Position numbers and translations under genes: made by a program
The notes under the pieces: model-generated
Told to the model about the DNA's origin: nothing
Seen by the model: the letters and a program-made list of their open reading frames with translations, nothing else
Databases searched by the model: none
In this document: positions 25,819 through 39,975 of the stretch, piece after piece
Layout of the letters: the number at the start of each line of letters is the position of its first letter
Numbering within the stretch: position 1 is the stretch's first letter
Source: Metopolophium dirhodum
Lineage: Eukaryota; Arthropoda; Insecta; Hemiptera; Aphididae
Direction: 5' to 3'
DNA: 64,000 nucleotides
NCBI RefSeq assembly: GCF_019925205.1
Contig: NC_083564.1
Location: 27,504,447 to 27,568,446, forward strand

Positions 25819-27867
25819 AATGGTGCTCTAGTAGGTTGTAGGTAGGTAGTAGGTACCACAGAGTTTATATTATATTATACAGTCATTAGTATTTAGGGTA
25901 TTAGTCTATAATATTAGGTACTATTATTCATATTCAAAAATGATTGTTTGTTAGGTATAATTATTGTACATCATTATATATCGTAAGAGCAATGAAAAAT
26001 TATAACTTATTATTTTTGTTATGTTATAAATTAATTCACGCTAGCGAATAAAAATAATATTAATATTCTGATAGCAAAAACATATCTATCTTCCATTCAA
26101 ACATTGTAATAAATAATAATATATAAAATATATAATTTACATAAAAAAATGGATATAAATTTTGTTTTTGTAATAAATTTTAATATTTTGTTATATCTCT
26201 AAGTACATTTTTCATCATCTTTGATACTAGGTACCAATTTTGTTTATCACATAAATCATTAAAAACTATATAAATTCCATGTTAATATTTCCTTTCTAAT
26301 TATATAATATTCTAATTATGTAATTACAATTAATTATTTGTACAATTAAATCCTTGATAAAATAATTATATTTTTCTTTTAAAATTCCTTATTCTCTTTT
26401 TATAATTAGTAATTACCTACGATATAGAGTCAAATTAGATTAGTTTATATTATATTTAAAATTATTGAAGAATTTATTGTTAACCATTGAAAATTGAATT
26501 ATTGAATTATTATATTTGTAAGTCAGTTTTGCATTGCTGCATTGCTATATAATATAAATATTTAGACTTTAGATTTTAGAACATGCATGTAAAATTTTGT
26601 GTTCCAAAATGAACAAGCTCTGCAGGTTTACAATTACATAATGTGTGGTTCTCTTTTATCACCATTATAGTATGACATTTTTATTTCATATATTATATTA
26701 ATTTATATTGATAATACTTTTTTATACATAATATAACGTTAAATTTAGTATTTATATAGGTTTTACTGCTTTAAATTAAGCACAGACGTATATCAATAAC
26801 TTATTGATAATAGTTTACACCTATCTGGTATTAATTAAATTACTATACATATATGGACTACCTACCTATATACTTAAAACATATTTATAAATTATAAACA
26901 TTAAGTCATATTTAATATAATTGTATGAATTCGTATTGAATTGACTGATGTAAATTCAATTAGGTCATAACATCGTATAACATCGAAAGTACACTCGCTC
27001 ACTATAATAACTCGAAAATAATCGATTAAGATGTACCTACCACACCTATACCTATATATAATATTAATTATATTATAGCCTTATAAGTTATGAGTATATA
27101 TTATATAATTGTATCTACTAAATCTGTTTGCATTTTAACGAAACATGAATGTTAAGACTTAACCTTTTTTAACCTTTTTTGAGGGACGTAACTCACCTAC
27201 TGATAATAATTTCGGACGCAAGTAGTATGCTTTTGTTAATATGTCTACATAGACATATAGTTGCGATCCAGGTAGGGCCGTGGGGATACAGAAGTCGCTC
27301 TGCTGTCAGATGTGAAGTAGGTAGGTCGTAGGTGTCGAGTGTACCTTGTCATTGAGTAGGTCATTCTAATAGATTTGTTAAATTTGAATTCAATAATAAA
27401 TCATTAGATACGAAAAACGATTCTGAGCGGAAACGGTGTGCCAGACACTATTTCTAAGGTTATATATTACCTAATTTGTTTATATTACCGTTAATAATTT
27501 ATTTTTCTATTAGAAATATACGGGTATGTTAAACTAGTTTCTGCAGAAAACGTCGAATATAGTAGGTATATCGTATATAATATAATAATCATTATTTTTT
27601 CGTATCATTTATATTATAATATACTCATAGGTCTAGAGAGATGCACCTTAACACAATGTGCAGTAGATTACAAATTACAATTTATTATTTTAAATATTTG
27701 AAAAATGTAATTTTAAACCCTAATATAGTAATAACTAATATTTTTTAAATTACTACAAAATAACTAAAATTATTAAAGGAAAGTTCATTATTTTTCGTTT
27801 ATCCAATTTAATTACATTTTTAACTTCAAACGTCTATAAAACAATTGTGCACATATATAATATACTA

Positions 27868-28560
27868 GTTGATCCCGTGCACTTCGTTGCCCGTTAAATG
27901 TACCAACTCTATATGACTCAAACTTTGTTCAATTCGTTATTTAATATTCGGTGTATGGTGTTCAAAATGTATCTTAACTTTTCCGTTGCCCGGAATTTTT
28001 AATTCTGATTCACAACAGTATATTATCAGGTAGACAATCTACCTGCGGTAGATCGCGGACCACAAACTGTTTGTATGTCAGTGTATAATTTAACTCTAAA
28101 GTATCAAAGTTATACCAAGTTTGTCGAATTCCACCTATGGTGGATAAATATAATCAATTAATACAAAATCCTAACCTAACCTAACCGTACTAATATCAGA
28201 TGAATAAAAAAAAAATCAAATTCAACAATTTTTAAATTAGCCTGTCTTCTTCCCAGAGGTCTAATCTATACACACAAACATTCATATATATATATATTTA
28301 TATTGACAAAAAATAATAATACAAATCAACAAACATGCCTGATTAACTAATAGCAACCTGCGATATATAGGTAATACACTGTTGCCCCACTGTTGTATTT
28401 TTTGCATCCAGATTTTCTACTTTTCCTAATTTTCTATCGTAAAAACCGTCTCCTGGGAATTACGAACATCTTAAAAAAAATTTGAGCCAAATCAGACCAG
28501 CCGTTCTTGATTGATGAGGTAACGCAATTTTTCACGCTCCATTTTTATATGTAAATATTA
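27868..28560 (+). repeat. Dispersed repeat with GTGCACTTCGTTGCCCG start and a CCTAA tract
   Basis: Positions 27.87-28.28 kb are the inverted counterpart of 6,232-6,600. Shared pieces include CAACTCTATATGACTCAAAC, the CCTAACCTAACCTAACC tract (28,170-28,186) and CTTCTTCCCAGAG. The distal part, with AGCCGTTCTTGATTGATG near 28.5 kb, looks like the tail of a non-autonomous element of a type common in insect genomes. I could not assign its class. Confidence 0.65.
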
Positions 28561-30771
28561 TATATAATATATTGTTTGTATATATATTCTCATAATTAAG
28601 TATATTATATAGTTAAATCTTGATATTTTTATAACTTACTAAACTTTTTTTTCCAATTCCAAATTATAATATAGGAAAAGCTAGGAATTTTTTATTCAAT
28701 TTTCAAACGTCAGGAACTTAATTTTCTTAAATAAAATAGATTATGATTTTTTAATTAAAAAAATTATTTTAATTTACATGGAGTATATAACTTCCTTATA
28801 ACAAACTTCACCAATTACAAAATTTTCAGTTTAACGAAATATTTTCTAGAAAAAAACCAAATTAGAACCATATTAATTCAATACTATTTAATGCAATTCT
28901 CTATAATACGAATTTGTTTTATGCTTCATGAGACTTTGTAATATTGAAGTTTCACTGTATTTGTGATTTTGACATATTTTGAACAAATATAAACTTTAAA
29001 TATTTATAAAGAAATGTAGTCTGTGTATTTTCAATATTTTGAGTTGCTGTAAAAACAACTATAATTAGTTATAAAGGGACGCTTTGCATTAAATATTAAA
29101 CTTTCCTAATTACAACAAATAACATTTTTTTGACAGATATTGTTGAAAACGGGTGTTGCGCAAATATTCCAGTTTTCTCACCGTTATTTGTTAGTCTTCC
29201 CGAATATTTAAAATTACCTACTAAAATTGGATTCACGTCCTTGTAAAACTATTTGTTAATAATACATCGATCGTATTAGGAAATTATGATTTAGTCCTAT
29301 AGTAAGATGTGCCATGGGAGCAGGTCAGGGGAAAAATAAATTATAAATATATTATAATATATTATAATATATATAAGATATATAGCTGAATATCCTGGCT
29401 ACGTCGGTGTATAGCTTTTTTGTGGAAAATCCTATAAAGTATAATATACTATCTTGGTTTGAGTGTACCTCTGCAGTTCATGGACAAATCGGCGTCAGTG
29501 TACTTAACTTTATGAAGTAATTCGACCTATAGATGGGCAACCGCAAGTCGTGGATTGGATTTAGCACTTGGTATATGCTTTTTAACGTGGATTAAACCAT
29601 ACTTACTCTTTAAATTTTTCTGACATCTCTAAAATTAATCTCTGAGATTTTCGTCAAATTCAATTGAGTAGTTTTTGTATACATAAACTATACACATGGG
29701 TTTTAAGATATAGTTTCTTTATTCGATGCTATATAGGCGCGACAATTTGATGCATGCTTGTATTGGTTGTACCTGATCTGCCCGAGTAACCAATGTCAAC
29801 CATTTATACACAAAAAAAAATAATACTCATTTCTACTATTATACTATTAGGTATAATCTACAACCAATGGCAACCATTTATAAACAAAAAAAAGTTTCAA
29901 TTTCCACCGTGAATCTCAAGATCCCTGTTTGGCAACCTCTGTCATATGCGTACCAGGTACCTATATCAGAAAATCCTTTCTTATCACACATCTAGAGCAT
30001 TAGAGGAACCACTATATTCCAAATTTTAGGTTTGTACGTTTGGAGTTTTTGATATGTAGCGAAGAGTGAGTGGTATTTGGATTTTATAATTTATATTCGA
30101 TACTAAGGGTTGCCTGGTTGCATTTAGAGCTTCATATGATTTACAAATGTAGGTATCCATATACTAGATAAGAAAGTCACGTGATGAATATGCTATTAAA
30201 AGATGGTTTTTAATTATTTGTAAAATTATTAAAATATTTGAAGATTCTATATGTGTCGATGAAGCTAATCAAGTATGTACTTAGACCTAAAAAAAAGTTA
30301 TACAATAAACAAATTATATCTTGATATTAATATAATATACCTACTGATTAAGGTTATTTTAAAAGATTTAATTGAGATTTATAAAATGTTATTCGAAAGA
30401 ACCAAATCAAAAATCAACTTGCCCCATTGAAATGTCATCTTGCTCCAATCATGTGGCAAGTTTATGAAATTGACAAACTTACATACTTACATTGTTTTTA
30501 AACATAAAGTACTAAATATTAAGAAACCAAAAAATTACCATTTACTCTTAGTAAACTATGAATTACATGTAAAAATTTAAGATAATCTAACCATTGCTTG
30601 TGGCAGGATAATTAACCAAACCTTAAGTCAACTTGTCCTTAGTCAACTTCCCTGCTCTCCTTCATATTGTGCGGCAATACTATTTGTATACAGTATTACA
30701 GTGGCGTACATAGAATCTATTGTGGAAGGGGTGGTCGGATGTGGTATTAAAAAATATATTATACATATATA

Positions 30772-30934
30772 CGGTGAAACCTCTCCTAAAGGACACCACT
30801 AAATAGCAGATGTTTTCTCGAGAACCAACTACACACTTCCTACTGAACCCTCAGAAAAGCGGACACCTCCAAATAGTGGATACTGCAGTTTCAGCGAACG
30901 AGAGTGTCCGTTATTTAGAAGTTTCACTTCACTG
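30772..30934. mobile_element. 163-bp pogo/Tc1-like MITE
   Basis: It is flanked by TA on both sides (30770-30771 and 30935-30936). The ends begin CGGTGAAACCTCTC and, inverted, CAGTGAAGTGAAACTTC, similar to the CAGTGGAACCTC ends of pogo/Tigger elements. The interior repeats the phrase GGACACC...AAATAG on both arms. Confidence 0.6.
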
Positions 30935-33343
30935 TACATAAACATTTTCACATATTTATTTATTTGAAAAAAAATCCAAGGCAAGAGGGCTACTACTCCC
31001 CCCCCCCAAAAAAAAAAAAAATCGATATAACAAAATTCGAGATATTATTGATACCAGGTATACGCAAGATATTACATAGGTACCTAATCCATTATTTATT
31101 TATATTTTATATTTAACTTCCAGAATTTCGTTTTCTTTGTATCAGGGAAAGAATGTCATGCTCTGTTGGAAAACCTGATCGAGTGGAACGGGAACGTCAC
31201 AAGCCACAGCAACCTTCAACTTCATAGGCTGGTATAAACGAAGGCTATTATGGAGTGACACTTAACCACAATACTATTTCAATTTTAAATAATGAAAATG
31301 TAATCTAAATTTTGCTTCTATTTGTTATTAGCATAATTGGTATTAGAACATTTTTTAAAATATAAAAACACTCAAAAACAGTCGTACTTTCATACTCCGT
31401 ATTATTATTTATTATGTTAATTTATATAATATAAATATGTGTTTCATACCACGTTTAACTATCAAAGATGTCTATTGTGTATAATATTGTATACTATTTT
31501 AAATATTTGTGTTATTAATTTATCATTAATTTAACATAATTAATTATGTTTGAACACTGCAGTACTACTTATTAATATTATTCGGAACTTCACCTATTAA
31601 TGGAAATGTAATATTTTAAAGTTTATATTATTTATCGGTAATAAAAATAACTATATGGTCGGCCATTAAAAACAACAACTGTTGACAAAAGTTCCAACAC
31701 GTTTTGCTGGTGTATTTTATTTTACCAATAGTCAATACGTTTTCTTAATTAAAGTATTTATAGTATATAGACAGACCAACATGCATGATGTACAGCCGTA
31801 TAAAAGGGTGAGATATCGGTAATTACGAAGGTGCGACATCGTATTGGTTAAATAATGAAATGCTGCATTCTTATTTAAATTATATTAGAATAAATATTTC
31901 TTATTAGATTTTGATAGTAAATATTTTCATAACTTACTTTATTTACTATATAATATATTAACCCTTAACTTATAAACAGTGTCGACCTGGTACTTAAAGG
32001 GCCCCGGATGCATTAATTCAGAAGGGCCCACAAAAATGTTATTTCAAAAAATGAAAAAAAAAGTGCTTATAATTGTAGTGCAAAATATTATATTTTTTTA
32101 AAACTACCTTATTTAAAATACACATTTAAGTTAACTACATAGTTATAGTATTATTATTTAGAGTTCCAAAAGATTATATAAATAATATAAATAATACATT
32201 ATAATATTATACAACTTAAAATTTTTTAATACTATTAAAATTGTGTAATTGATTTGCTTTCTATCAGTAATTTTTGATAAAATGGTAATAGTATTATAAA
32301 TTGTAATGGTTTAATATATAATAATATTCAATATCCAATATTCATAGTACTATCGGGGCCCCTCGATACAAATACAGCCGGGGCCCCAGATGCGTTCCCG
32401 GCCTCGCGTTCCCGACCTTGCCTTTTTATTCAAAAAAATGATATTATATCTTTCAATCTATTAACAATTCATAGTGTCAAGTTGTTATTGATTTCGTTCG
32501 TGTTTAATAATATAAATCAATATAAATGCATTTTAATTTATAAAAATATAATTATATTTTAATTGTATACAATGTCCTTGTATTTTAAAAAGAATGCACA
32601 AATTATTATAATTCTTAAAGAGTTTGTGAAAAATAGTGAGATCTACAGTTGTGTATTACTTGAATCTTTGTAATTGTCTTCATAAAAAAAATTAAAACAA
32701 AATTGTTATATATTATATGATATAATTAATTCATTAAACCACAATTTAAAATATTATATAAAAATTGAAATTAGGTACCTAAAAATAATTGTTATTTTAG
32801 TATATTTAATAACCTAACCTTGATTATTCCTATAAGAGAGGAAAAATCTTATTTACTTGACCTTATTTATACACTGACTGACTCACGAGATAAAATAGAC
32901 TATTGAAGATGATATAAATTATAATTTTAATATTAATTTTAAATGGACAATCTTATTTAAAATTGTTTGTTTTTGTTTTATTGTCATTAAATATAAATTG
33001 TTAACATTTCGTTTTTAATTTCTATACAATTGAATATCATAGGTAATAAATAATAAGTAATAACAATGTAATAAATTACCCAATGGTCAAGGGTTTAGTA
33101 AAAAAATCTGTCTATATATGTATTTAAATTGACAAACGTGGCACGCTACTCGATATTTTCCAATTCGAAGAAAATGTACGAATCGTAAATATGTACTAAT
33201 AAAGTAATAAGTAACCATTAATTATATAATATATAACTGGTGGGAATTAGGTACATTTTATTCGTTTCTATGGTAATAAACAAAGCGTTACGCAAAATCG
33301 GTCAGTAAATAAAGATATCTTACCCAGCCCAAAAACATATTGA

Positions 33344-33850
33344 TGTTGAAAACAAACGGTAAAAAATGCATTGTACTTCTTTTTTGTTTTGGCTGTTTAG
33401 GCCCATTGCTGCAATACACACTTCCTTCCATCTCTCTGTGTCCATTGCTACTACCTCCCTATAGTTTTTAACTACTAGCATTGTTAGATTCTTTGGGACT
33501 TTATCGAACCATCGTTGTTTAGGTCTGCCTAAGTGCCTCTTTCCTCGTGACTTCCAATTTAGGACTTCCTTTGCAATCATGTTAGACCTTAGTATGTGAC
33601 CTAGCCTAGCCCAAGTAGCCAGATTAGTCTTTTGGCTCTGATTACTCCAATTATATTTGATTCTCCAAAGGCATTGTATATTTCTTCGTTTGACGTTAAT
33701 TCATATCTTTGTGTTAAATTGTTTAATTTCGGTCCACATATCTTCCTTAGAAACTTTCTCTCTACTAAAGCCAGTTTTTTCTCGTTCTCAAGCGTTATTG
33801 GCCATGTTTTGCGTGAGTACGTTATGATAGGTCTTGCTATTACTTAGTAT
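33344..33850 (-). pseudogene. Decayed C-terminal tail of a LINE ORF2
   Basis: The minus-strand translation gives ARPIITYSRKTW, then ENEKKLALVERKFLRKICGP, later IRAKRLIWLLGLGHILRS, then GKRHLGRPKQRWFDKV and MDTERWKEVCIAA. This order is typical of the region after the reverse transcriptase domain in non-LTR elements (the GRPk.RW.D block and the final DRe.W block). The frame is interrupted between blocks and the catalytic part is absent. I think it is RTE- or CR1-like, but the subgroup is uncertain. Confidence 0.75.
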
Positions 33851-36474
33851 AGTCTCATTAATGATGAGATATATAGCATTATAGACTAATAGACTAACCT
33901 ATAGTCATTATACTTTATAAATTGTAAAAATGGAAATTATCTGTTTTCATCTTATATACCTATTCAACATTTTAGGCGTGTTTATTAAGTTTGTTAAAAA
34001 AAAAATACAAATGGTTAAAATATTAAAATTATTTCCAAAACAAAATATAGTACTTGAGTAAAAATAAAACCACCCTAAAGTAGTCATGATTTATAAATCA
34101 TAATAAATATTATATTTGTAATCATTCTATAATTATGAAAACATTTAACATTTTAATCATCATAATTCATAATATAATCATCAATTAGTTAACTATTATA
34201 AAACTAAAAATAAAATAATAAAACTTTGGGATTTAATTTCATGTTTCCACATAACATAAATTAATATTTTTTATATAATTGATTATCGTACATTTAATAA
34301 TTTTCTTTAATATATTGTACTTGTGACTATGTGTTATTACAATTAAATTAAATTCATAAGTATTAAGTATATATTGTACATTACTATATAGTGTTATTGT
34401 GTTACCCAAATTATAATTAATTAAATACTAAACTATTGAACATATATTAACCGGTTATGGCGGCACTTATAATCATAAAATTATATTTAAATTATTATGA
34501 AAATATGGTTTTTGTTCTAAAAGGTATACAATAATTACCAATTATTAACTAATATACAATTATTTAAATTACAGACATATTTTTCAATAGAACAATGTAT
34601 TGTATAATATTCTGTAACATTGCTAACTTCAAGTATATGTTTAACAAGGAGAAAATAATATAATATAAACTTTTTATTCTTTAGTATCACTTAAATTTAT
34701 TTTATTATTTTATATAAAGAAAAATATATTGAACTTAACTATAACGCCGTGAAAGGTAAATTCAGCAATTTAAACTCGTGTATGAAATATTGTTGTATCA
34801 TCAATTCAAAACGTCTTCGTTTTACAAAAAATACCACAGATTTTAAGAAATTAAGAAACTAAAATATTATTAAAATTGTATACCATCAGTAGTCAACATC
34901 TGTTATAATTAATTATATAAAATATAACTTATATAATGATAGTTAGTTATCTAGTATCTATATAGGTTAGATGAATACACCAGTATATATAGGTATTATT
35001 TATACCTAATTGCAGTTATATTAATTATATCGTTATGGTTTTTATAACCTACTTACAACTTATAAAACGTTATATTATTATAACCTACCTTAATATTGGT
35101 AGATGGTCAAGGGCGCCCACTGAAATATTGTCATAGTGGGGGGAATGTTTACATATATATTATATAAATTGACGATATTATATTTAGGTACAGTAGATAC
35201 TTTTTTCAAATATATGACACTGTGATAGTATTAAACATTTTTTTTTTTAGAATTGACTTTAAACATTAAACTATTACTTAGTAGGCAGTGATTTTCTTTG
35301 AGTAGAATAGTTACAATAATAGTGAAGGTATTTAGAAATAAGTACCAAATAAGAAAGCTGTTCGCCTGTTCATAAATCAAAACTGGAAAAAATATAAATA
35401 TATAATTAAATATCGGTTGTTAATTAGTTGTGTAACTTTGCATTGAATATTGATATATATTTTATAACAAAGGTACTAATGATGAATAAATTAATTTTAA
35501 ATCTTAGGTGCTATATATTAAGGATTAAAAATGTATTGACTAATGATTGTTATGTTATTGTCGAACTTGTTTTATTTGAATGCTAATTATCCGTAATTAA
35601 ATAAAATCAGAACGCCTCAAAGAAATTTTAATTTGAATAATATCTACGTTTACAACATATATGATATAAGTACTCTAATCCCATAATCCCACCATACAAA
35701 TGTTCTTACTACTATTTTATGTAATACCTCCTAAACTTCTAACACAATAATTATGTAATATTCCTAACCCTTCTCCCTTACAATACCTTTAGGACCTACA
35801 TTATTTTCATATCGTGTTTATTATAAAATTATAAAGTAGAGCAAAAATCTACGTAAAAGTCTGAAGTTACAAATTTCTCAACTACACCTATAGTTATATA
35901 CTTATATAGCCATACATCAGGTGTTATATTATATTATGTTTATTGTTTAATAATTTATAGGTAGGTACCTACCTAGTTAAAATAATTAATGGGCTGATTT
36001 CGATCTGTCAATACAAGAAGATTTTTTTTAAATATGGGATTGAGTACATAGGTATTATGTATTAGATCAAAAATTAAATCAAAAATTTTAGATTAACATG
36101 TGCTCCAGACCTCCAGTACTTCACTATATAGTAGGTAACAATTAATAAAATCATTTCGACGAATTATTCGTAATTAGGTTTTTTTCTGGAAAAGTATAAA
36201 AGATATCAAACGGAACGCCGAACCCATATATCGGCTTTCGAACATATATTTTCATTACCTACCTAAGTATATACTTAAAAATGTAATATATTGTGTTTGT
36301 CTTAAAAAGTATCAACACTTTATTAAAGCTCTAGGGTAAGTAAAATCTTTTTCATCAAGCTTTACTAATTTATAATATTATTTAATTTTCAGTAGAAAAA
36401 TTACAGATTATTTAATATATTATGCTTAATACGAGATTTATAAGACGTATATTAGTTATAGGTACATAGGCGCA

Positions 36475-36640
36475 AATTGACTAAATTTTTTGGGGGGACT
36501 CAAGCACATCTCACCATATTGCTTAGTACCACAGAATATAAAAATGAGTACTAATTACTAGATTTTAAACTGGGGGGACTTGACCAACATTTGGGGGGAC
36601 TAAGTCCCCCCAAGACCTCCTCCCCCTATTTGCGCCAATG
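36475..36640. mobile_element. 166-bp hAT-like MITE, sister of the 25.7-kb copy
   Basis: The ends CATAGGCGCAAAT and ATTTGCGCCAATG are inverted repeats. The flanking 8-mers TATAGGTA and GTTAGGTA match at 6 of 8 positions. Internal GGGGGGACT motifs occur on both sides. Confidence 0.75.
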
Positions 36641-36699
36641 GTTAGGTACATAAGGTACATTCATAGAGTTTATTGGTGTCTAGGTACTTACTTCTTATA

Positions 36700-36716
36700 G
36701 GTTAGGTTAGGTTAGG
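36700..36716 (+). repeat. Interstitial TTAGG telomere-type tract
   Basis: Three full TTAGG units in a row, the telomere unit of most insects. It is very short. The similar tracts at 6354-6370 and 28170-28186 sit inside copies of a dispersed repeat, so this need not be telomeric in origin. Confidence 0.6.
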
Positions 36717-37130
36717 ATAGAATATTTCCTGGAAGATTAAAAAGTATACAAAATTATGTACATAATATTTATTATAGGCAAACACGCATTTTGATTGATT
36801 CGTTTACAAGCCCAACGGTTATGATGATTGTCTGGGTACAAATTGGCCAGGTCCATAGGTAAAGCCAAGGAGTAGGACTGGGTGGCTGGGCCCATCCTAA
36901 ATTTACTTTTGCCTTAGGCCAGCCAACCCACTTTTTTAATTCTACATCTCAGAGGCGTAGCAGGAGGAGCTAAGGGGGCTATAGCCCACCCAAATTTAGT
37001 GTGTTTATTTTAGCCTATATTATAATATTATATTAAAAAATGATTTACAATAATCCTAAACCCAAAGTCTCCTATACAAAATTCCTGGCTACACCACTGC
37101 CACTGCTGAACCATATTTCAAAGAAAAAAA

Positions 37131-38464
37131 GGTGGGTAAGTGGATGTCGCTCTGATGTACAGTAGGTTACAAGTGGGTCACTGTAATGGATGGTGTTAAA
37201 TTTGAATTCAATGATATAATATCATTGTATAAGAAAAACGATTCTGAGCGAAAACGGTCAGTCAGCCTATGATATTACCAAGTATATTTGATAATATTGT
37301 TGCGAATAAAGTAATTTATATATAACCTATTTACGTGGAGCCTTGTTTTAAATTTTTAATCCTTAGCCATAAAAGTTAAACATTTTATACATTTTTAACT
37401 ACAAAATAATTAATAAATTATAAATTTGATAAATTTTATTACATTTTCACGCTTTTTACCCAACAAATAAAATTTTATTGATATTTATAGAAAAAAAAAC
37501 TAAAAAAATTGAAAACTGACAATGTCCGTAAACACTAAACAGCTCAAAAAGAGTCAAAATATTTTCAAAATTTTATGGTGTATAGAAAATGCTAATATAA
37601 ACATTCAGTAAAATTTTCAAGTATCTGCAGTTATTCGTTTTTTAATTACAATAAAATAAGAAAATTGTTACATGAGAAATCGAGTGAATATCAAATGTTG
37701 TAAAAATATAAATTTCAGACGCTCATAAAAATTTAATTTAAGTTTCTTGTAGACATTTTTTTTTTGATAAAGGTAGACAAACTTATGAGTAATCTTATAT
37801 TAAATTTTCAAGTCTTAGATTTCAAAAAAAAAAAATTTTATGAATTCTCAACTCAAAATAATTTGCTAATTTTCGTGATTTTTCCATATTTTGTCAAAAT
37901 TTGAACTTTAAATGCTTATAAATAAAAACTGTGACTAAGGATTTTTAATTTTTTTCATCTGCCTTTAAAACAATAACCTTGGAGCCTTCTATTAAATTTT
38001 CAAGCTTTTTTACTCGACAGAAAAAAAAACTAAAAAAATGGAAATTGACTATGTCCGTAAACAGCTCAAAATAAGTCAAAATATTTGGAAAATTTTATGG
38101 TGTATAGGAAATGCAATTAGAAACATTCAGTCAAAATTTCATGTCCCTACGGTCATTAGTTTTAGAGTTACACCAAAAACCAAAATCGATTTTCTCAAAA
38201 ACAGATTTTGCGTAAAAATTCCCGGTTTTCCTTAATTTTTCTTTTGTTTTTCACGTCGCTTATGAAAATTAATGGGATTTTTACTTTTGACCCCACCAAA
38301 GTACCAACTAGATTCACTTTCCTATCAGAAAAGTTACTGTTGAAGAAAATCCAAGCACTTTTACTGTCCTAAAAGGTGATGACAGACACAAAAATAAAAA
38401 AAAATTAAAACAAACACACACATCATTGTAAAATCAATACATTCATCGTTCCACTCAGAATCTA
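37131..38464 (+). repeat. Full-length GATTCTGAG-family repeat, about 1.33 kb
   Basis: This is the best full copy. It starts after an A run with GGTGGGTAAGTGG, then GTCGCTCTGATGTACAGTAGG, TTCAATGATATAATATCATT and ACGATTCTGAGCGAAAACGG. It ends CATCGTTCCACTCAGAATC plus TA. A module with ATGTCCGTAAAC and ATTTTATGGTGTATAG occurs twice, about 530 bp apart. The termini are not inverted repeats of each other. No open frame longer than about 65 codons was seen, so it must be non-autonomous. Confidence 0.85.
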
Positions 38465-39454
38465 AAATTACTCAATAATGAATATAAATTGCAACTTGCA
38501 AGTATAATATTATTATATTTACTATAAGATTTATATTATCAAAATATCAATTTCAACCAGATTATATTTGCCTATGCCTACGGCCTACCTACTTATGGTG
38601 AACAACTTCAGGGTAAAAACCAAATTAACCTATTTTATGGCAGTAGGTCACACCACATCTGTGGTCTAAAATTAGTACGTTTAGTTCTATACAGGAACTG
38701 AGTAATTATCTTAGTAATTTATAATAAAAAAAGAGTTCAAAATGTGGAGTGGTGGGTGCTTCAGCTCCCAAGCACTCCCCCCCCCCCTAAATCGACCACT
38801 ACATATAAATTTATTATAATACAACTGCGAACCATTCGCACGTTCACGTGATTCACAATAATATAGTGTCATGCGTCCTCGTGTTTTATTATTATTAATT
38901 TTTTTTATAATATAATATAATAGTCCCTATCCGAGAAAATAATATAATAATGTAATTAAACCGTTTATAATTGAGTCAATAGAGACTTAACTAATTTACG
39001 ACGTCCATTGTTGATAATTATAATAATATAATATATTATAATATTATTTAATATTTTAAACGATCGAGTTTTATCAATCGGGAGCGATTACAATCGCTCA
39101 CGTTTACACGCACAATAATTATTACGAGTCTATTCAGTTCAATAAACTTTCTAAATATTATTACGGCGTAGGTACATCAACCACCGGCTAAAATATAAAC
39201 CTGACAATAAAATAATTTTTTATCCATATAATAGTTGTTAAAACACGCATAATAATGTATCGATGAAATATTTTGCACCATCGAACCGAAAATGTACAAC
39301 GGACATTCTATGATTAAAAATAATAATATATAATATTATTATTTTCATTTAAAATGTGTTCAAATTCTAAGAACCGGCGACCGATAACGGTTAATTAACG
39401 GACAGTGGAGTAGAGTGGAGTAAATTAAATAAAAAATATCATATTATACAAATA

Positions 39455-39975
39455 CCGGGTGATTCTATTTAACGCAAGACACTCATAATTTAAAAACCTA
39501 TAAACGTTATAGAAAATATTTTTTTACCTATTTTTAAGATGTTAAAAATTTAAATTTTACTAACATTTTTACTATTCTGTTTTGTTATAATTTTTTATTT
39601 TTACTTTTTTGTGAAAACATACTGTTTTAATTCATTATTTTAAAGCAGTTATATTTTTGGGAGTGCTTCGATGTATAAAAATCGAATTTTGGACCAGTAG
39701 TTTATAAGTTATAGTATATTTCAAAGTTTTGACGAGCAGAGTGGAGTAGTGTAAGAGAACCCTGCTAAATGTTGGTCAGCACGCATGACTTTTAAATATA
39801 CTTGTAAAGTTGTAGCAAATAAATTATTTACACGAAATTTGGTTTTGATTAGTAAAAAAGTTGTTTTTGTAACGATTTAAAATTAGGTAGATGTATAAAA
39901 TAAAAAGTTCCAACAACATAAGTGTTTTCTGAAATAATGAGTGTCTTACATTAAATATTTAAATTAATCACCCTG
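39455..39975. mobile_element. About 521-bp foldback element with GGGTGATT ends and TA flanks
   Basis: The left end CCGGGTGATTCTATTTAA followed by GCAAGACACTCATAATTT is mirrored at the right end by CAGGGTGATTAATTTAAA and GTAAGACACTCATTATTT (read inverted). The inverted repeat is about 45 bp and imperfect. TA flanks both sides. Related fragments occur near 13.24 kb and 23.11 kb. Confidence 0.65.

Larger units (their letters stand above)
24731..33343. other. AT-rich gene desert with small transposons
   Basis: No supported exon. It contains the listed MITEs and repeat units, a diverged repeat at 27.26-27.5 kb (with ACGATTCTGAGCGGAAACGG), a possible distant relative at 28.96-29.24 kb, and GC-run-bearing transposon fragments near 30.70 kb and 31.98-32.42 kb. 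Confidence 0.55.

Noticed and set aside
33632..33847. 71-codon plus-strand frame
   Set aside because: It is the antisense of the decayed LINE tail on the minus strand.
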